Shown: in pieces, positions 27,700 through 36,353 of the stretch
Layout of the letters: each line of letters opens with the position of its first letter
How positions within the stretch are numbered: position 1 is the first letter of the stretch
Assembly: GCF_012863495.1 (NCBI RefSeq)
Contig: NZ_JAAVJL010000002.1
Location: forward strand, 436,501 to 500,500
Origin: Pseudanabaena yagii GIHE-NHR1
GTDB lineage: Bacteria; Cyanobacteriota; Cyanobacteriia; Pseudanabaenales; Pseudanabaenaceae
Reading direction: 5' to 3'
Length of the DNA stretch: 64,000 bases
Program-made: the position numbers and the translations under genes
Notes under the pieces: generated by a model
Databases searched by the model: none
What the model saw: only the letters and a program-made list of their open reading frames with translations
Told to the model about the DNA's origin: nothing

Positions 27700-27730
27700 C
27701 ATATTGTTATGCGGGCGGCATAACAATATG
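27700..27730 (-). terminator. Hairpin after ureF
   Basis: CATATTGTTATGC-GGGCG-GCATAACAATATG is a perfect 13-bp stem immediately after the ureF stop and next to the IS target site. Confidence 0.65.
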
Positions 27731-27734
27731 GGTT

Positions 27735-28457
27735 TTAGCTACGGAATAGTCGTGAATATTGTGTTTCATGATTGGCACTCGCTAAACTTGCCCCCCAGCC
27801 GCACCATTCCAACTCACTATCTAGACAATCTAATGCTGATTGTGAACTTTGCAAAATATCGGCATTGAGTCGAAAAATAATCTGCTGTCCTGTGGTTTGT
27901 CCAAAGGGAACCGATCGCACAGCCGCACTCACTAAATTCGATACCCAGCTATGCATGTAGCCAAGGACGGTGTTACTTGCATCAATTTCTAAACTTGCAC
28001 CGACAATGCCAAAAGCGATCGCATAGTTACAACCCTGTCCTTCGGAATTATCTTTAGCGGTTGGCAAAATTTGGTTTATTGATTGCGATCGCCATAGTTG
28101 CTGATCGTCAAGCTGCACCCAGAGCTTCATCAACGACTGTCCCATTTGCCAACTGGCAAGACGGACTTCTTCGGTTTCCCTTGTTGCTGAAAGCCAACTA
28201 TTCCAATAGTTAAGGGCAACTAGATCATTCTTGAGCATTGCTTGATGGGCGCGGAGAGCGATCGCTGCCTCGTTGGTGATAAATCCAAAGTGCATCTCTC
28301 TCTTTAACCAATTACAGAGATCTATCTCGGTCTGAATCACTCCTGAATTGCAAAGGTACTCAATTCCTTCTGAATAGCTGTAGGCTCCCACAGGCAAAGC
28401 GGGACTAGTAATTTGCAAGAGCCGTAATATTTGCAAAGCGTCGGGATTAATGATCAT
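27735..28457 (-). CDS. ureF: Urease accessory protein UreF
   Basis: UreF forms part of the UreDFG complex that loads nickel and CO2 into apo-urease. The start ATG 28457 (MIINPDALQILRLLQITSPALPVGAYSYSEG) overlaps the ureE stop by 11 bp, pointing to translational coupling. The longer frame to 28508 reads through the His tail of ureE. Typical UreF segments SPALPVGAYSYSEGIE and VSAAVRSVPFGQTTGQQ are present. The length of about 240 residues is slightly above average. The structural urease genes are not in the window. Confidence 0.93.
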   Translation of the reverse strand: MIINPDALQILRLLQITSPALPVGAYSYSEGIEYLCNSGVIQTEIDLCNWLKREMHFGFITNEAAIALRAHQAMLKNDLVALNYWNSWLSATRETEEVRLASWQMGQSLMKLWVQLDDQQLWRSQSINQILPTAKDNSEGQGCNYAIAFGIVGASLEIDASNTVLGYMHSWVSNLVSAAVRSVPFGQTTGQQIIFRLNADILQSSQSALDCLDSELEWCGWGASLASANHETQYSRLFRS

Positions 28458-28902
28458 GGTGATGGTGGTAAGCGCCAGTTTCTGGTTGGAATGGCTGAAT
28501 TTCTTCAATGATATTCAATCCCATTTTGCGAACCATATCTTCTAGAACGGGATCGGGGGATAGGCGCAAATAACTTTCGGTAATTTCTAAGGCGATGTGG
28601 CGATTACCTAAATGATAGGCAGCACGCAAAAAATCAAGAGGATGGTGAGTGGTGATAGTAACAACGGGTTCTGGTTTCGCGACAACTTTAGCGATCGCCT
28701 GTCCATGTTCATCAGCGAGAAAATCTCCTTCCTTTAGTACGGTTCCTCTAGGAAGCTGTAAATTCACCTCTTCTCCTTCCACTGTGGTAAAGCGATGACG
28801 GCTACGAGTTCTATCTTCCGCAACTAGAGATAATGTAAGTAAAGATTCTACATTAAATAGTTGTTTGGCATGTGAAGATAAACGTTGTGTGAGAATGTGC
28901 AT
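28447..28902 (-). CDS. ureE: Urease accessory protein UreE (nickel chaperone)
   Basis: UreE is a metallochaperone delivering nickel to the urease activation complex. The 151-residue protein has the N-terminal peptide-binding domain (TRSRHRFTTVEGEEVNLQLPRG), the C-terminal metal domain with YHLGNRHIALEI carrying the conserved His of the dimer interface, and a short His-rich tail GAYHHHHDH. It is the first gene of an ureE-ureF pair and divergent from ureG across a 146-bp gap containing a large palindrome. Confidence 0.94.
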   Translation of the reverse strand: MHILTQRLSSHAKQLFNVESLLTLSLVAEDRTRSRHRFTTVEGEEVNLQLPRGTVLKEGDFLADEHGQAIAKVVAKPEPVVTITTHHPLDFLRAAYHLGNRHIALEITESYLRLSPDPVLEDMVRKMGLNIIEEIQPFQPETGAYHHHHDH

Positions 28903-28948
28903 AATTCCTAACCTATACTATTGTGAATAGCACTAAGCTTTCCATAAT

Positions 28949-28995
28949 TTAATATTTTTGATGGAGCGGCTAAGCTGCTCCATCAAAAATATTAA
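28949..28995. repeat. Palindrome between ureE and ureG
   Basis: A stem of about 19 bp (TTAATATTTTTGATGGAGC and complement) has a 9-base centre that can pair further. It lies in the divergent ureE-ureG promoter region, so it may be regulatory or a small dispersed hairpin. Confidence 0.55.
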
Positions 28996-29048
28996 ATGCG
29001 AATATTTAAGCGTTATCCTTAAACAGTATAGATTAAAGATAAATTTCT

Positions 29049-29642
29049 ATGTCACCATTTCGTGTTGGAGTTGCTGGTCCCGTCGGTTCTGGAAAAACTG
29101 CCCTTGTCGATTCGCTCTGTAAATCAATGCGATCGCATTTTCAAATTGCTGTCGTGACCAATGATATTTATACTCAAGAGGATGCTCAGTTTCTCGTACG
29201 GAGTGAAGCTCTAGATCGCGATCGCATTGTTGGCGTAGAAACGGGCGGTTGCCCCCATACTGCCATTCGTGAAGATGCTTCCATGAATTTAGCGGCGATC
29301 GAGCAATTAGAACTTCGCTTTACTAATTTAGATTTAATCTTTGTAGAAAGTGGCGGCGATAATCTTGCTTCTACTTTTAGTCCTGAACTTGTGGATTTAA
29401 CTTTATATGTAATCGATGTTGCTGCAGGCGATAAAATTCCGCGCAAGGGAGGACCGGGAATTACTAAATCTGATTTATTGGTAATTAATAAAATCGATCT
29501 TGCTCCCTATGTTGGTGCAGATCTTAGCGTAATGGATCGGGATGCTCAGAAAATGCGCGGCGACAAACCATTTGTTTTTAGTAATCTTAAAACTCAAGAA
29601 GGACTAGCCAAAATTACAGAATTTATTATTAGGCGAATGTAA
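29049..29642 (+). CDS. ureG: Urease accessory GTPase UreG
   Basis: UreG is a SIMIBI-class GTPase whose hydrolysis drives nickel insertion into urease. Visible motifs are the P-loop [10 protein letters not shown] at residues 10-19, the nickel-binding Cys-Pro-His in [18 protein letters not shown] near 66-83, VESGGDNL near 103, and [10 protein letters not shown] for base recognition. The length of 197 residues is typical. It is transcribed away from ureE and is followed by a shared terminator with the MOSC gene. Confidence 0.96.
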   Translation: MSPFRVGVAGPVGSGKTALVDSLCKSMRSHFQIAVVTNDIYTQEDAQFLVRSEALDRDRIVGVETGGCPHTAIREDASMNLAAIEQLELRFTNLDLIFVESGGDNLASTFSPELVDLTLYVIDVAAGDKIPRKGGPGITKSDLLVINKIDLAPYVGADLSVMDRDAQKMRGDKPFVFSNLKTQEGLAKITEFIIRRM

Positions 29643-29671
29643 GTAGCTAGGCTCAACTAAATATAAAACAT

Positions 29672-29712
29672 CAAAAACTGTACCGTCTGCATAGCGGACG
29701 TTACAGTTTTTG
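29672..29712. terminator. Bidirectional terminator between ureG and the MOSC gene
   Basis: CAAAAACTGTACCGTCTGC-ATA-GCGGACGTTACAGTTTTTG is a 19-bp stem with two mismatches and A/T tracts on both sides, located between convergent genes. Confidence 0.8.
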
Positions 29713-29714
29713 GT

Positions 29715-30533
29715 TCACTCTAACCAAATTTGATCGCCACAACGAATTATTCCTTCCTGTAGGACTGAGTTGCGAATCCCTGCGATCGTTTTGTTATGTT
29801 TAGTTGTGGTTCTCAAAATATTTAAATCCGTAGGAAGCCCCATCTGAGCAATGGTTGTCACCACACATCGAGGACATGCAGTATCGATGCTCAGGCAGAC
29901 TTGATCACCGATGAACATCTTACTACCCACCCAACCATCTTCAATAAATGCGGCTTCTGGATCTGTTGGCTCAATTAAGATATTCGGACGGAACCGACAA
30001 GGCTCAAAAGCTCCTTCAGGATAGATATTTTTTAGTTGAGATAATGTAGCGGTCGTAATCGCGTGAATAGGACAGGAATCAAAAAAAGTCCCTGATGGCA
30101 TAAACAATTGGGTTATGATTTCCCGATTAAGCGCTCCTTCAATATCTGGCCAGTACTGATCTAAACTAGGTGCTTCAGGAGCAGAAGTAAGCAACTGCAC
30201 ATCTCTTCCTACTGCTTGCGAGAGAGTAGTATTGATATCAATATTGTCGCTGGTAGCTGTACTTCCATCTGGCAAGGCAAATTTAACGGCTGGCATTAAA
30301 GTTTTGGGTTTAGGCGATGATATAAACTCTGCCTGAAATCCCAGCAATTTTGCCCATTTTTTTGGATTCTTAGCACTGGCAATTCTCTCAGTTTCACAAT
30401 CCCACAGGGCGTAAGCGCGATCACCTAAAAAACCCTTGAATATTACATCCACTTCATCAAGTTGCTCTCCCAGCATCGACTTGACAGGATATCGCCAAAG
30501 AGAGCGAACTGTGCCTACTAAAGCTCGAGTCAT
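29715..30533 (-). CDS. MOSC domain-containing protein (YcbX-like)
   Basis: The 272 residues comprise an N-terminal MOSC_N beta-barrel (VGTVRSLWRYPVKSMLGEQLDEV) and a C-terminal MOSC domain with the conserved Cys in DTACPRCVVTTI near residue 221. MOSC proteins bind molybdenum cofactor sulfido forms and act in reduction of N-hydroxylated compounds. Whether this one is such a reductase is unproven. It is downstream of urtE on the same strand, separated by a stem-loop at 30586-30630. Confidence 0.85.
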   Translation of the reverse strand: MTRALVGTVRSLWRYPVKSMLGEQLDEVDVIFKGFLGDRAYALWDCETERIASAKNPKKWAKLLGFQAEFISSPKPKTLMPAVKFALPDGSTATSDNIDINTTLSQAVGRDVQLLTSAPEAPSLDQYWPDIEGALNREIITQLFMPSGTFFDSCPIHAITTATLSQLKNIYPEGAFEPCRFRPNILIEPTDPEAAFIEDGWVGSKMFIGDQVCLSIDTACPRCVVTTIAQMGLPTDLNILRTTTKHNKTIAGIRNSVLQEGIIRCGDQIWLE

Positions 30534-30585
30534 ATGTTTTGTAATAACTAATAGTTTTATGGGAGTAATTCAAATAATCTACAAA

Positions 30586-30630
30586 AATAAGGTAATAAAA
30601 ACTCTTGGACAGAATCTTTATTACCTTATT
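30586..30630 (-). terminator. Stem-loop after urtE
   Basis: AATAAGGTAATAAA and its complement form a 14-bp stem with a 17-base loop directly after the urtE stop. It may terminate the urt transcript. Confidence 0.55.
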
Positions 30631-30647
30631 AGTTTGCTTGTGTAGTT

Positions 30648-31346
30648 CTAAATAGCCAAATACTGATGCACTAAATCATCGGTTAGATCAGCAGTTGCAC
30701 CATTGGCGACAACGGATCCTTTCTCCATGATGAAAAACTTTTGCGCTAGCTGCTTTGCAAAGTCAACTTTCTGCTCTACGACAATTAGAGTAATCCCCTT
30801 CTCACGGTTAATCCTCTTGAGGGTGTCCTCAATTTCCTGCACAATCGAAGGCTGAATTCCTTCAGTTGGCTCATCCAAAAGCATCATTTTCGGATTGCTC
30901 ATCAATCCGCGTGCGATCGCTAATTGCTGTTGTTGACCGCCGCTTAACAATCCGCCTTGACGGCTCAAATGCTGTTTGAGCATTGGAAAGAACTCGAAAA
31001 TTTCATCAGGAATCTTGCGATACTTCTTCTGTCCAGCCGACATACCCAGTTTGAGATTATCTAAAACCGATAGATAAGGAATGATCTCTCGACCTTGAGG
31101 GATGTAAGCGATCCCATACCTTGCCCGTTTGTAAGTTGGAATCTTAGTGATTTCATCGGCATCAAAAACAATATTGCCCGAAAGCACTTTGTTCAAGCCA
31201 ATAACGCTACGTAATAATGTCGTTTTACCAACACCATTACGCCCTAGCAAACAAGCAATATCACCCTTATTAATTGTCATGTTCACTCCAAACAAAACAG
31301 GTGTTTGTCCATAGGAAACATTAACATCACTTAGTTCAAGCAGCAT
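30648..31346 (-). CDS. urtE: Urea ABC transporter ATPase UrtE
   Basis: One of the two ATPases of the high-affinity urea importer UrtABCDE. I start it at ATG 31346 (MLLELSDVNVSYGQTPVLFG), overlapping the urtD stop by 11 bp. The frame upstream to 31376 lies within urtD. Walker A GRNGVGKTTL, signature LSGGQQQQLAIARGL and Walker B MMLLDEPTEGI are intact. It resembles LivF-type ATPases but belongs here by context. Confidence 0.95.
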   Translation of the reverse strand: MLLELSDVNVSYGQTPVLFGVNMTINKGDIACLLGRNGVGKTTLLRSVIGLNKVLSGNIVFDADEITKIPTYKRARYGIAYIPQGREIIPYLSVLDNLKLGMSAGQKKYRKIPDEIFEFFPMLKQHLSRQGGLLSGGQQQQLAIARGLMSNPKMMLLDEPTEGIQPSIVQEIEDTLKRINREKGITLIVVEQKVDFAKQLAQKFFIMEKGSVVANGATADLTDDLVHQYLAI

Positions 31347-32154
31347 CGATTTGTTCGCGTCCAAGATATACCTCAATTACTTTAGGATTTGATTGAACTT
31401 CATTGACTGATCCTTCGGTCAATTTTTCACCTTGGTGAAGTACCACAATTCTCTGAGCAATTTGTTTGACAAACTCCATATCATGCTCAATTACCACAAC
31501 AGAATGATTCTGCGAAATTGTCTTGATAATTTCGCCTGTCAAATGGGTTTCGTCAGGAGTCATACCAGCAGTTGGTTCATCTAGCAATACTAAAGTTGGG
31601 TCTTGAGCAATCACCATCCCAATCTCCACCCACTGTTTTTGCCCGTGAGACAGAGATGAGACTTTAGAATAGCCTTTTTCTAAAAGCCCAACGCGATCGA
31701 GTACAGAAATTATCTTGTCTCTTTTGCCAGCCGTAAGTTTGGACTTGATTGAAGCAAAAACGCCATGAGCGCCTTTGAGCGCTAACAAGATGTTGTCGAA
31801 TACTGTCAAATCATTGTAAACGTTAGGGTTTTGGAACTTACGTCCAATTCCCATACGTGCTACTTCGTAAGGACTTTGATTAGTTATATCCTTGCCATGA
31901 TAGTAAACATGACCAGAAGCTACAGGAGATTTACCAACGATCGCATCAAGCAAAGTGCTTTTACCAGCTCCATTTGGTCCAATTATCGTAACAATCTCAT
32001 TTTCGCCCACCTCTAAATCAACACCTTTTAATGCTTTGAATCCAGAAAAAACTACTTTGAGATCTTTAACTGACAACACAGATTGTCTATCACTAGCAAC
32101 TCTGCTAGTTTCTGACACAAATTTATCGGTCTCAACTACAGAAGTTGTTTCCAT
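31336..32154 (-). CDS. urtD: Urea ABC transporter ATPase UrtD
   Basis: This LivG-type ATPase energises urea import. Of its 272 residues, the first 25 are an extra N-terminal tail. Walker A GPNGAGKSTLLDAI, signature LSHGQKQWVEIGMV, Walker B VLLDEPTAGM and the H-loop VVVIEHDMEF are clear. It is 100 bp downstream of urtC and overlaps urtE by 11 bp, so translation of the two ATPases is coupled. Confidence 0.95.
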   Translation of the reverse strand: METTSVVETDKFVSETSRVASDRQSVLSVKDLKVVFSGFKALKGVDLEVGENEIVTIIGPNGAGKSTLLDAIVGKSPVASGHVYYHGKDITNQSPYEVARMGIGRKFQNPNVYNDLTVFDNILLALKGAHGVFASIKSKLTAGKRDKIISVLDRVGLLEKGYSKVSSLSHGQKQWVEIGMVIAQDPTLVLLDEPTAGMTPDETHLTGEIIKTISQNHSVVVIEHDMEFVKQIAQRIVVLHQGEKLTEGSVNEVQSNPKVIEVYLGREQIDAA

Positions 32155-32254
32155 GAGTTACACCTTTTCGGGATTAAGAAATATTAGATTTTGTTAACAC
32201 TAACTTTACCAAAGGTTTAAATTAGCAAAAGATAGTATTGTTACATTCTAGAAA

Positions 32255-33343
32255 CTATTCAGACCTACTCAATTGATTAGACTTTTTAGACAGGAATTTC
32301 TTTGGCAATAGGCTCATTAGTCCGTCAGGTAGAAATAAGACAACTATCATCAAAATTACTCCGACAATTAACTGCCAATCTTGAGTAATCCGATCCACTG
32401 AATTTTGGACCTGTCCAAGTAAAATCGCTGCGATGAATGGACCGAAAAGAGTTCCTCGTCCACCTACAGCAACCCAAATTACAATCTGAGTACCAAACGC
32501 AACAGCCAGATAAACTGGTGAAATAAATTTGTTTAGAGGAACAAATAAACCACCAGCAATCCCAGCAATTCCAGCAGATAGAGTCCAAATAAAGATTTTA
32601 AAATTAGCAACGTCGTAGCCAAGGTAGGAAATACGTTGTTCATTCTCTTTAATAGATCGGAGAATCAATCCAAAGTTTGATTGAGTTAACCACCAACTGC
32701 CAGCCATGACAACTGCCGCAAATCCAAGAATTATGAAATATATTCCGACTGGCGGAACAGTTATTCCAAATAAGACTAGTTTTGAAACATCAGTAATACC
32801 GTTAGTTCCGCCCGTGTAAGCCTGTTGGCTCACAAAGAAAGTCGTTAAGGCAGAGGAAATAGCGAGGGTAATAACTGTAATGTAAACACCGCTAACCTTA
32901 GAGCGAAAAATAAAGGAGCCAATCAAATAGGCAAATCCTGCTGGCAGTACTACCATTGCAAGTACAGCAACGGGAAAATACTGCAATGGCGCAATGAACC
33001 AAGGCAGTTCCTTCAAACCATTCCAAACCATGAAGTCTGGAAGTGTGCCTCCATAATTGTTTGCTGTAGCAGACAAATTTAACTTTAGATAATATGCCAT
33101 CGCATATCCACCTAAAGTAAAAAACACACCATGAGCAAAGCTGAGAATACCTGTGAATCCCCAAACTAGATCTAGTGAAACGCCTAACGTTCCAAACAAG
33201 AGCAGTTTTGCCATCAGGTTGGTTTGGAATTCGCCAGCAACAAAAGGAAAGATTGTAAATATCAACAACAGTACTAAACTTGTCGCTAACCATCTCTTCG
33301 GAACATAGTTAGCCTGTCGAATGCGACCTACTACTTCTGCCAT
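32255..33343 (-). CDS. urtC: Urea ABC transporter permease UrtC
   Basis: This LivM-type membrane permease of 362 residues has about nine to ten helices. Family features are the GFTGILSFAHGVFFTLGGYAMAYYL segment and the EAA-like loop LILRSIKENEQRISYLGYDVANFKIF near residue 226, the ATPase contact site. It works with UrtB as the transmembrane channel. It is 54 bp downstream of urtB. Confidence 0.95.
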   Translation of the reverse strand: MAEVVGRIRQANYVPKRWLATSLVLLLIFTIFPFVAGEFQTNLMAKLLLFGTLGVSLDLVWGFTGILSFAHGVFFTLGGYAMAYYLKLNLSATANNYGGTLPDFMVWNGLKELPWFIAPLQYFPVAVLAMVVLPAGFAYLIGSFIFRSKVSGVYITVITLAISSALTTFFVSQQAYTGGTNGITDVSKLVLFGITVPPVGIYFIILGFAAVVMAGSWWLTQSNFGLILRSIKENEQRISYLGYDVANFKIFIWTLSAGIAGIAGGLFVPLNKFISPVYLAVAFGTQIVIWVAVGGRGTLFGPFIAAILLGQVQNSVDRITQDWQLIVGVILMIVVLFLPDGLMSLLPKKFLSKKSNQLSRSE

Positions 33344-33397
33344 AACAAAACCTCCACTAAATTCGCACTTATTGACAAAAAGATCGATGTAAACGCT

Positions 33398-34360
33398 TTA
33401 ACTACGCTTCTGAACTGTAAATAATCCTTCGGGACGGTAGCGAATCAATACTATTACGGCGGCTAATACGATTACTCGTGCAGTTGGATCGTTGATCAGG
33501 TAAGCAATCCCTGCGTTCGATTCGCCAATCAAAACTGCACCTGCTAAAACGCCGATTAATTTATCCACCCCACCTGTAACAACAGTCATCCAAGCGTCCA
33601 CTAGATAATCTTGTCCCATTGGTGGCGCGACACTTTTTAGTGAAGAAATAACAGTACCTGCAACTCCTGCTAAACCGCATCCATAGGCAAAAGTAAGCAT
33701 ATCTACGAGACTAGTATTTACACCCAAGCACTTCGCCATGTCTCTGTTTTGGGTTACTGCCCGCACTTCTCTTCCCAGCTTTGTTCCGTAGAGTAGGAAA
33801 GCTGTGATTCCTAGAAGTAAAAGCGCCATGAAGATTATAAACAAGCGGTAGTAAGATATTTCAATAGCCTGTCCGCCAATTTGAAACGGAGTCCAGTTAC
33901 CTCTGATGTAGGGAGGGGCTTTGACATATTTTAGTTGAGCCGTGAAAATAAGCTTAACAACGCCTTGAATCACAATACTTAATCCCCAAGTCGCCAAAAG
34001 CGTCTCCACAGCTCGCCCATATAGTCGCCGAACAATGGTTAGTTCTACAATTGCGCCAATGAATGCGGTAAACAAAAATGAAAATGGAATTGTTAATAAC
34101 AAATCCATTTTGAAATTACTTTGCAACACAAACGATGTATATGCGCCGAGCATGATGAATTCACCATGTGCTAGGTTGATTATTCGCATAACTCCGAACG
34201 TTATTGAAAGTCCTAAACCTGTCAACAAAAGAATACCGATAATACCAACACCATTTAGGAGCTGATTGGTAATTGCGATCGGGTCGAATGACTTTGCTGC
34301 CGGAGTTGCCTGTGCTAAGTGTATTAACGAAGATAATGCATTAATTGGCAAGACGTTCAT
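33398..34360 (-). CDS. urtB: Urea ABC transporter permease UrtB
   Basis: This LivH-type permease of 320 residues has eight or so helices. Recognisable features are LGLSITFGVMRIINLAHGEFIMLGAYTSF near residues 47-75 and the ATPase-contact loop REVRAVTQNRDMAKCLGVN near 193. An N-terminal stretch before the first helix is rather long. A 200-bp gap containing a strong hairpin separates it from urtA. Confidence 0.95.
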   Translation of the reverse strand: MNVLPINALSSLIHLAQATPAAKSFDPIAITNQLLNGVGIIGILLLTGLGLSITFGVMRIINLAHGEFIMLGAYTSFVLQSNFKMDLLLTIPFSFLFTAFIGAIVELTIVRRLYGRAVETLLATWGLSIVIQGVVKLIFTAQLKYVKAPPYIRGNWTPFQIGGQAIEISYYRLFIIFMALLLLGITAFLLYGTKLGREVRAVTQNRDMAKCLGVNTSLVDMLTFAYGCGLAGVAGTVISSLKSVAPPMGQDYLVDAWMTVVTGGVDKLIGVLAGAVLIGESNAGIAYLINDPTARVIVLAAVIVLIRYRPEGLFTVQKRS

Positions 34361-34453
34361 GGCTTTCTTAGTTGAATCATTCAGTGTTTGGTTAATTCTG
34401 GTTAAATTAACAACTTTACTTCCGACCTATAGAAAAACAATTTATAGCTTTCT

Positions 34454-34500
34454 AAGATATTTGAGAGGCTCACCCAAAGGGTGTGCCTCTCAAATATCTT
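34454..34500 (-). terminator. Stem-loop between urtA and urtB
   Basis: A 16-bp perfect outer stem (AAGATATTTGAGAGGC and complement) encloses an inner CACCC-AAA-GGGTG stem. It is inside the urt operon, so it may cause partial termination or protect the urtA mRNA and raise UrtA over the membrane subunits. Confidence 0.65.
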
Positions 34501-34564
34501 TTTGGATTGCTATAAGCAGTCAGCGGGAGGTTGTTAAAAACAATTAGACTAGACGGAAGTCAAT

Positions 34565-35971
34565 TTAAGTTTCCTTTAGGAACTCAACAGGAATGTCCTT
34601 CTTCGTCTCAACAATAGGGTTACTGCGATCATCTGGTGTTTTATGAACACAGAGGCGACCCTTGTAAAGAGCTTGGCTCCAAGGAATTGGTTTAACAGCT
34701 GCCTTGGTAGCAAATACAATTTCAGCCTGACCATCTGCTTTCCATTTGCCGATTCTGGAATATAGATAGGTGTGGTAATTGTCTGGATCGACCTTCACAG
34801 TCCCTTGAGGAGCCTTGAATACTTGTCCTCTGGTTGCTTCACGCAGATTAGCTGTGTTGAGGGGTTTCTTTTCTTTGGCACATTTTTCCATCGCTTGAGC
34901 CATGAAGAATGTTTGCAGATAAGCTGCTTCCATAACGCCATTGGTTACGCGATCCTTACCAAACTTCGCTTTGAACTGTTCCACAAATGCCTTGTTCTCA
35001 GGTGTGTCAACGGTTTGGAAGTAGTTGAAGCTACTGTAGTGACCTTCCGCAAACTCAGGTCCCATCGCTTGGATTTCTTCTTCTGTGGTAGGAAATGCCA
35101 TGATCGGAATATCCTTGGAAGTGATCCCAGCATCTTTGAGTTGCTTGTAGAATGCAGGAATACTGTCTCCAACTAGATTGCTAAGGATGAAGTTAGGCTT
35201 GGCTTGTTTAATCTTGTTGATGATAGTGATGAACTCAGTTGTACCGAGCGCAGCATATTCGTCACCCACAACTTCACCGCCACCATTGACCAATTCTGCC
35301 TTGGCGATCCGATTGCTTTCTTTAGGATAGATGTAGTCAGAACCGATGAAGAATCCTTTCTTACCAAAGTTTTTGATGCAGTAAGGGATCGAATCGGTGA
35401 TCTGTTGGTTGGGTGCAGCACCAGTGTAAATGACGTTCGAGCTACATTCGTTTCCTTCATAGTAGACAGGATAGTAAAGTAGGCTGTCCTTCTCTTCAAA
35501 AACAGGAAGAACTGATTTACGACTAGCTGATGTATAGCAACCAAGAACGCAGACAACCTTGTCTTCATCAATCAAACGCTTGGACATTTGGTTGTATAAA
35601 TCCCAGTTGGAGTCAGGGTTGACGACGACTTTTTCAATCATTTGTCCGTCAATACCCTTCTTGCCAGCCCAAGGACCTGTGCCTTCATTGATTTGATCGA
35701 TCGCGAGGAAAGTTGCATCCTGTAACGACTTCTCAACGATCGCGATCGTACCTGTAGTCGAATACATTACGCCAACCTTGATTCCTTTTGCACCACTTGC
35801 GGCTGGTGAGGCAGAAGAAGTTGCTCCAGTGGTAGTAGGGGTTTTAGTGTCAGGCGCAGTTGGGGTACATGCTGCAACAATACTGGTAGCAGCGGCTAGA
35901 GAACCGTACTGGATAAATCGGCGACGGGTTATCGCATTCAAAGCATCATTCGATCTATTGATCTTCTTCAT
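34565..35971 (-). CDS. urtA: Urea ABC transporter substrate-binding protein UrtA
   Basis: This periplasmic lipoprotein captures urea for UrtBC. The ATG at 35971 (MKKINRSN) has AGGAG 11 bp upstream, whereas the frame four codons earlier starts with GTG directly behind AGGA. A twin-arginine signal RRRFIQYG leads to the lipobox IVAAC, so export of the folded protein by Tat is likely. The mature part is a type I periplasmic-binding fold (IKVGVMYSTTGTIA; DDRSNPIVETK at the end). A Thr/Ser/Ala/Pro linker follows the Cys. Confidence 0.95.
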   Translation of the reverse strand: MKKINRSNDALNAITRRRFIQYGSLAAATSIVAACTPTAPDTKTPTTTGATSSASPAASGAKGIKVGVMYSTTGTIAIVEKSLQDATFLAIDQINEGTGPWAGKKGIDGQMIEKVVVNPDSNWDLYNQMSKRLIDEDKVVCVLGCYTSASRKSVLPVFEEKDSLLYYPVYYEGNECSSNVIYTGAAPNQQITDSIPYCIKNFGKKGFFIGSDYIYPKESNRIAKAELVNGGGEVVGDEYAALGTTEFITIINKIKQAKPNFILSNLVGDSIPAFYKQLKDAGITSKDIPIMAFPTTEEEIQAMGPEFAEGHYSSFNYFQTVDTPENKAFVEQFKAKFGKDRVTNGVMEAAYLQTFFMAQAMEKCAKEKKPLNTANLREATRGQVFKAPQGTVKVDPDNYHTYLYSRIGKWKADGQAEIVFATKAAVKPIPWSQALYKGRLCVHKTPDDRSNPIVETKKDIPVEFLKET

Positions 35972-36019
35972 CAGATGAAACACTCCTAAACTACTTTAAA
36001 ACTCACACCAAAAGATATG

Positions 36020-36060
36020 TAATTCTGACATCAAGTATAGATTCTCATTACGAGTAAATA
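36020..36060 (-). promoter_or_regulatory. Possible promoter upstream of urtA
   Basis: On the minus strand TTGTAT and TATACT are spaced 18 bp apart in the fmdB-urtA gap, a fair sigma-70-type match. An adjacent GTA-N8-TAA resembles but does not fully match the NtcA site GTA-N8-TAC, and its spacing to the -10 element is too short. NtcA control is therefore only a guess. Confidence 0.35.
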
Positions 36061-36086
36061 CAAGATATCAATTCCTAACACTTAAT

Positions 36087-36347
36087 CTAGTGGCCGACCA
36101 TCCAAGGACGACTTCCAGAATGATACTGAACTCTGGGAGTCTTAGGTTCCAGATCTCGCTTAACAAGCTCTGGCTCCGAACTGACTTTTTTCATGCGTAC
36201 CGTTCTAGAAAGCGTCATTGGTGGTGAAAAGATGCGGTTGCCACGACGATCACATTCTGGACAATGTGCAGGATTGCTGGACTCAGCCATTGGTCTCCAC
36301 ACATCAAAAACACCGCATTCTTCACATCGAAATTCATAAAGAGGCAT
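36087..36347 (-). CDS. fmdB: FmdB family zinc ribbon protein
   Basis: The 86-residue protein has an N-terminal zinc ribbon, MPLYEFRCEECGVFDVWRPM with a second pair in PAHCPECDRRGNRIFSPP (C8, C11, C32, C35 approximately), as in FmdB, a putative regulator found next to formamidase in Methylophilus. It starts only 6 bp after the formamidase stop, so the two are co-transcribed. The C-terminal part is basic and flexible. Its role is unproven. Confidence 0.9.
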   Translation of the reverse strand: MPLYEFRCEECGVFDVWRPMAESSNPAHCPECDRRGNRIFSPPMTLSRTVRMKKVSSEPELVKRDLEPKTPRVQYHSGSRPWMVGH

Positions 36348-36353
36348 ATTTGA

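Noticed and set aside
28458-28508. N-terminal extension of UreF
   Set aside because: It reads the His-tail region of ureE in another frame; ATG 28457 gives the family N terminus.
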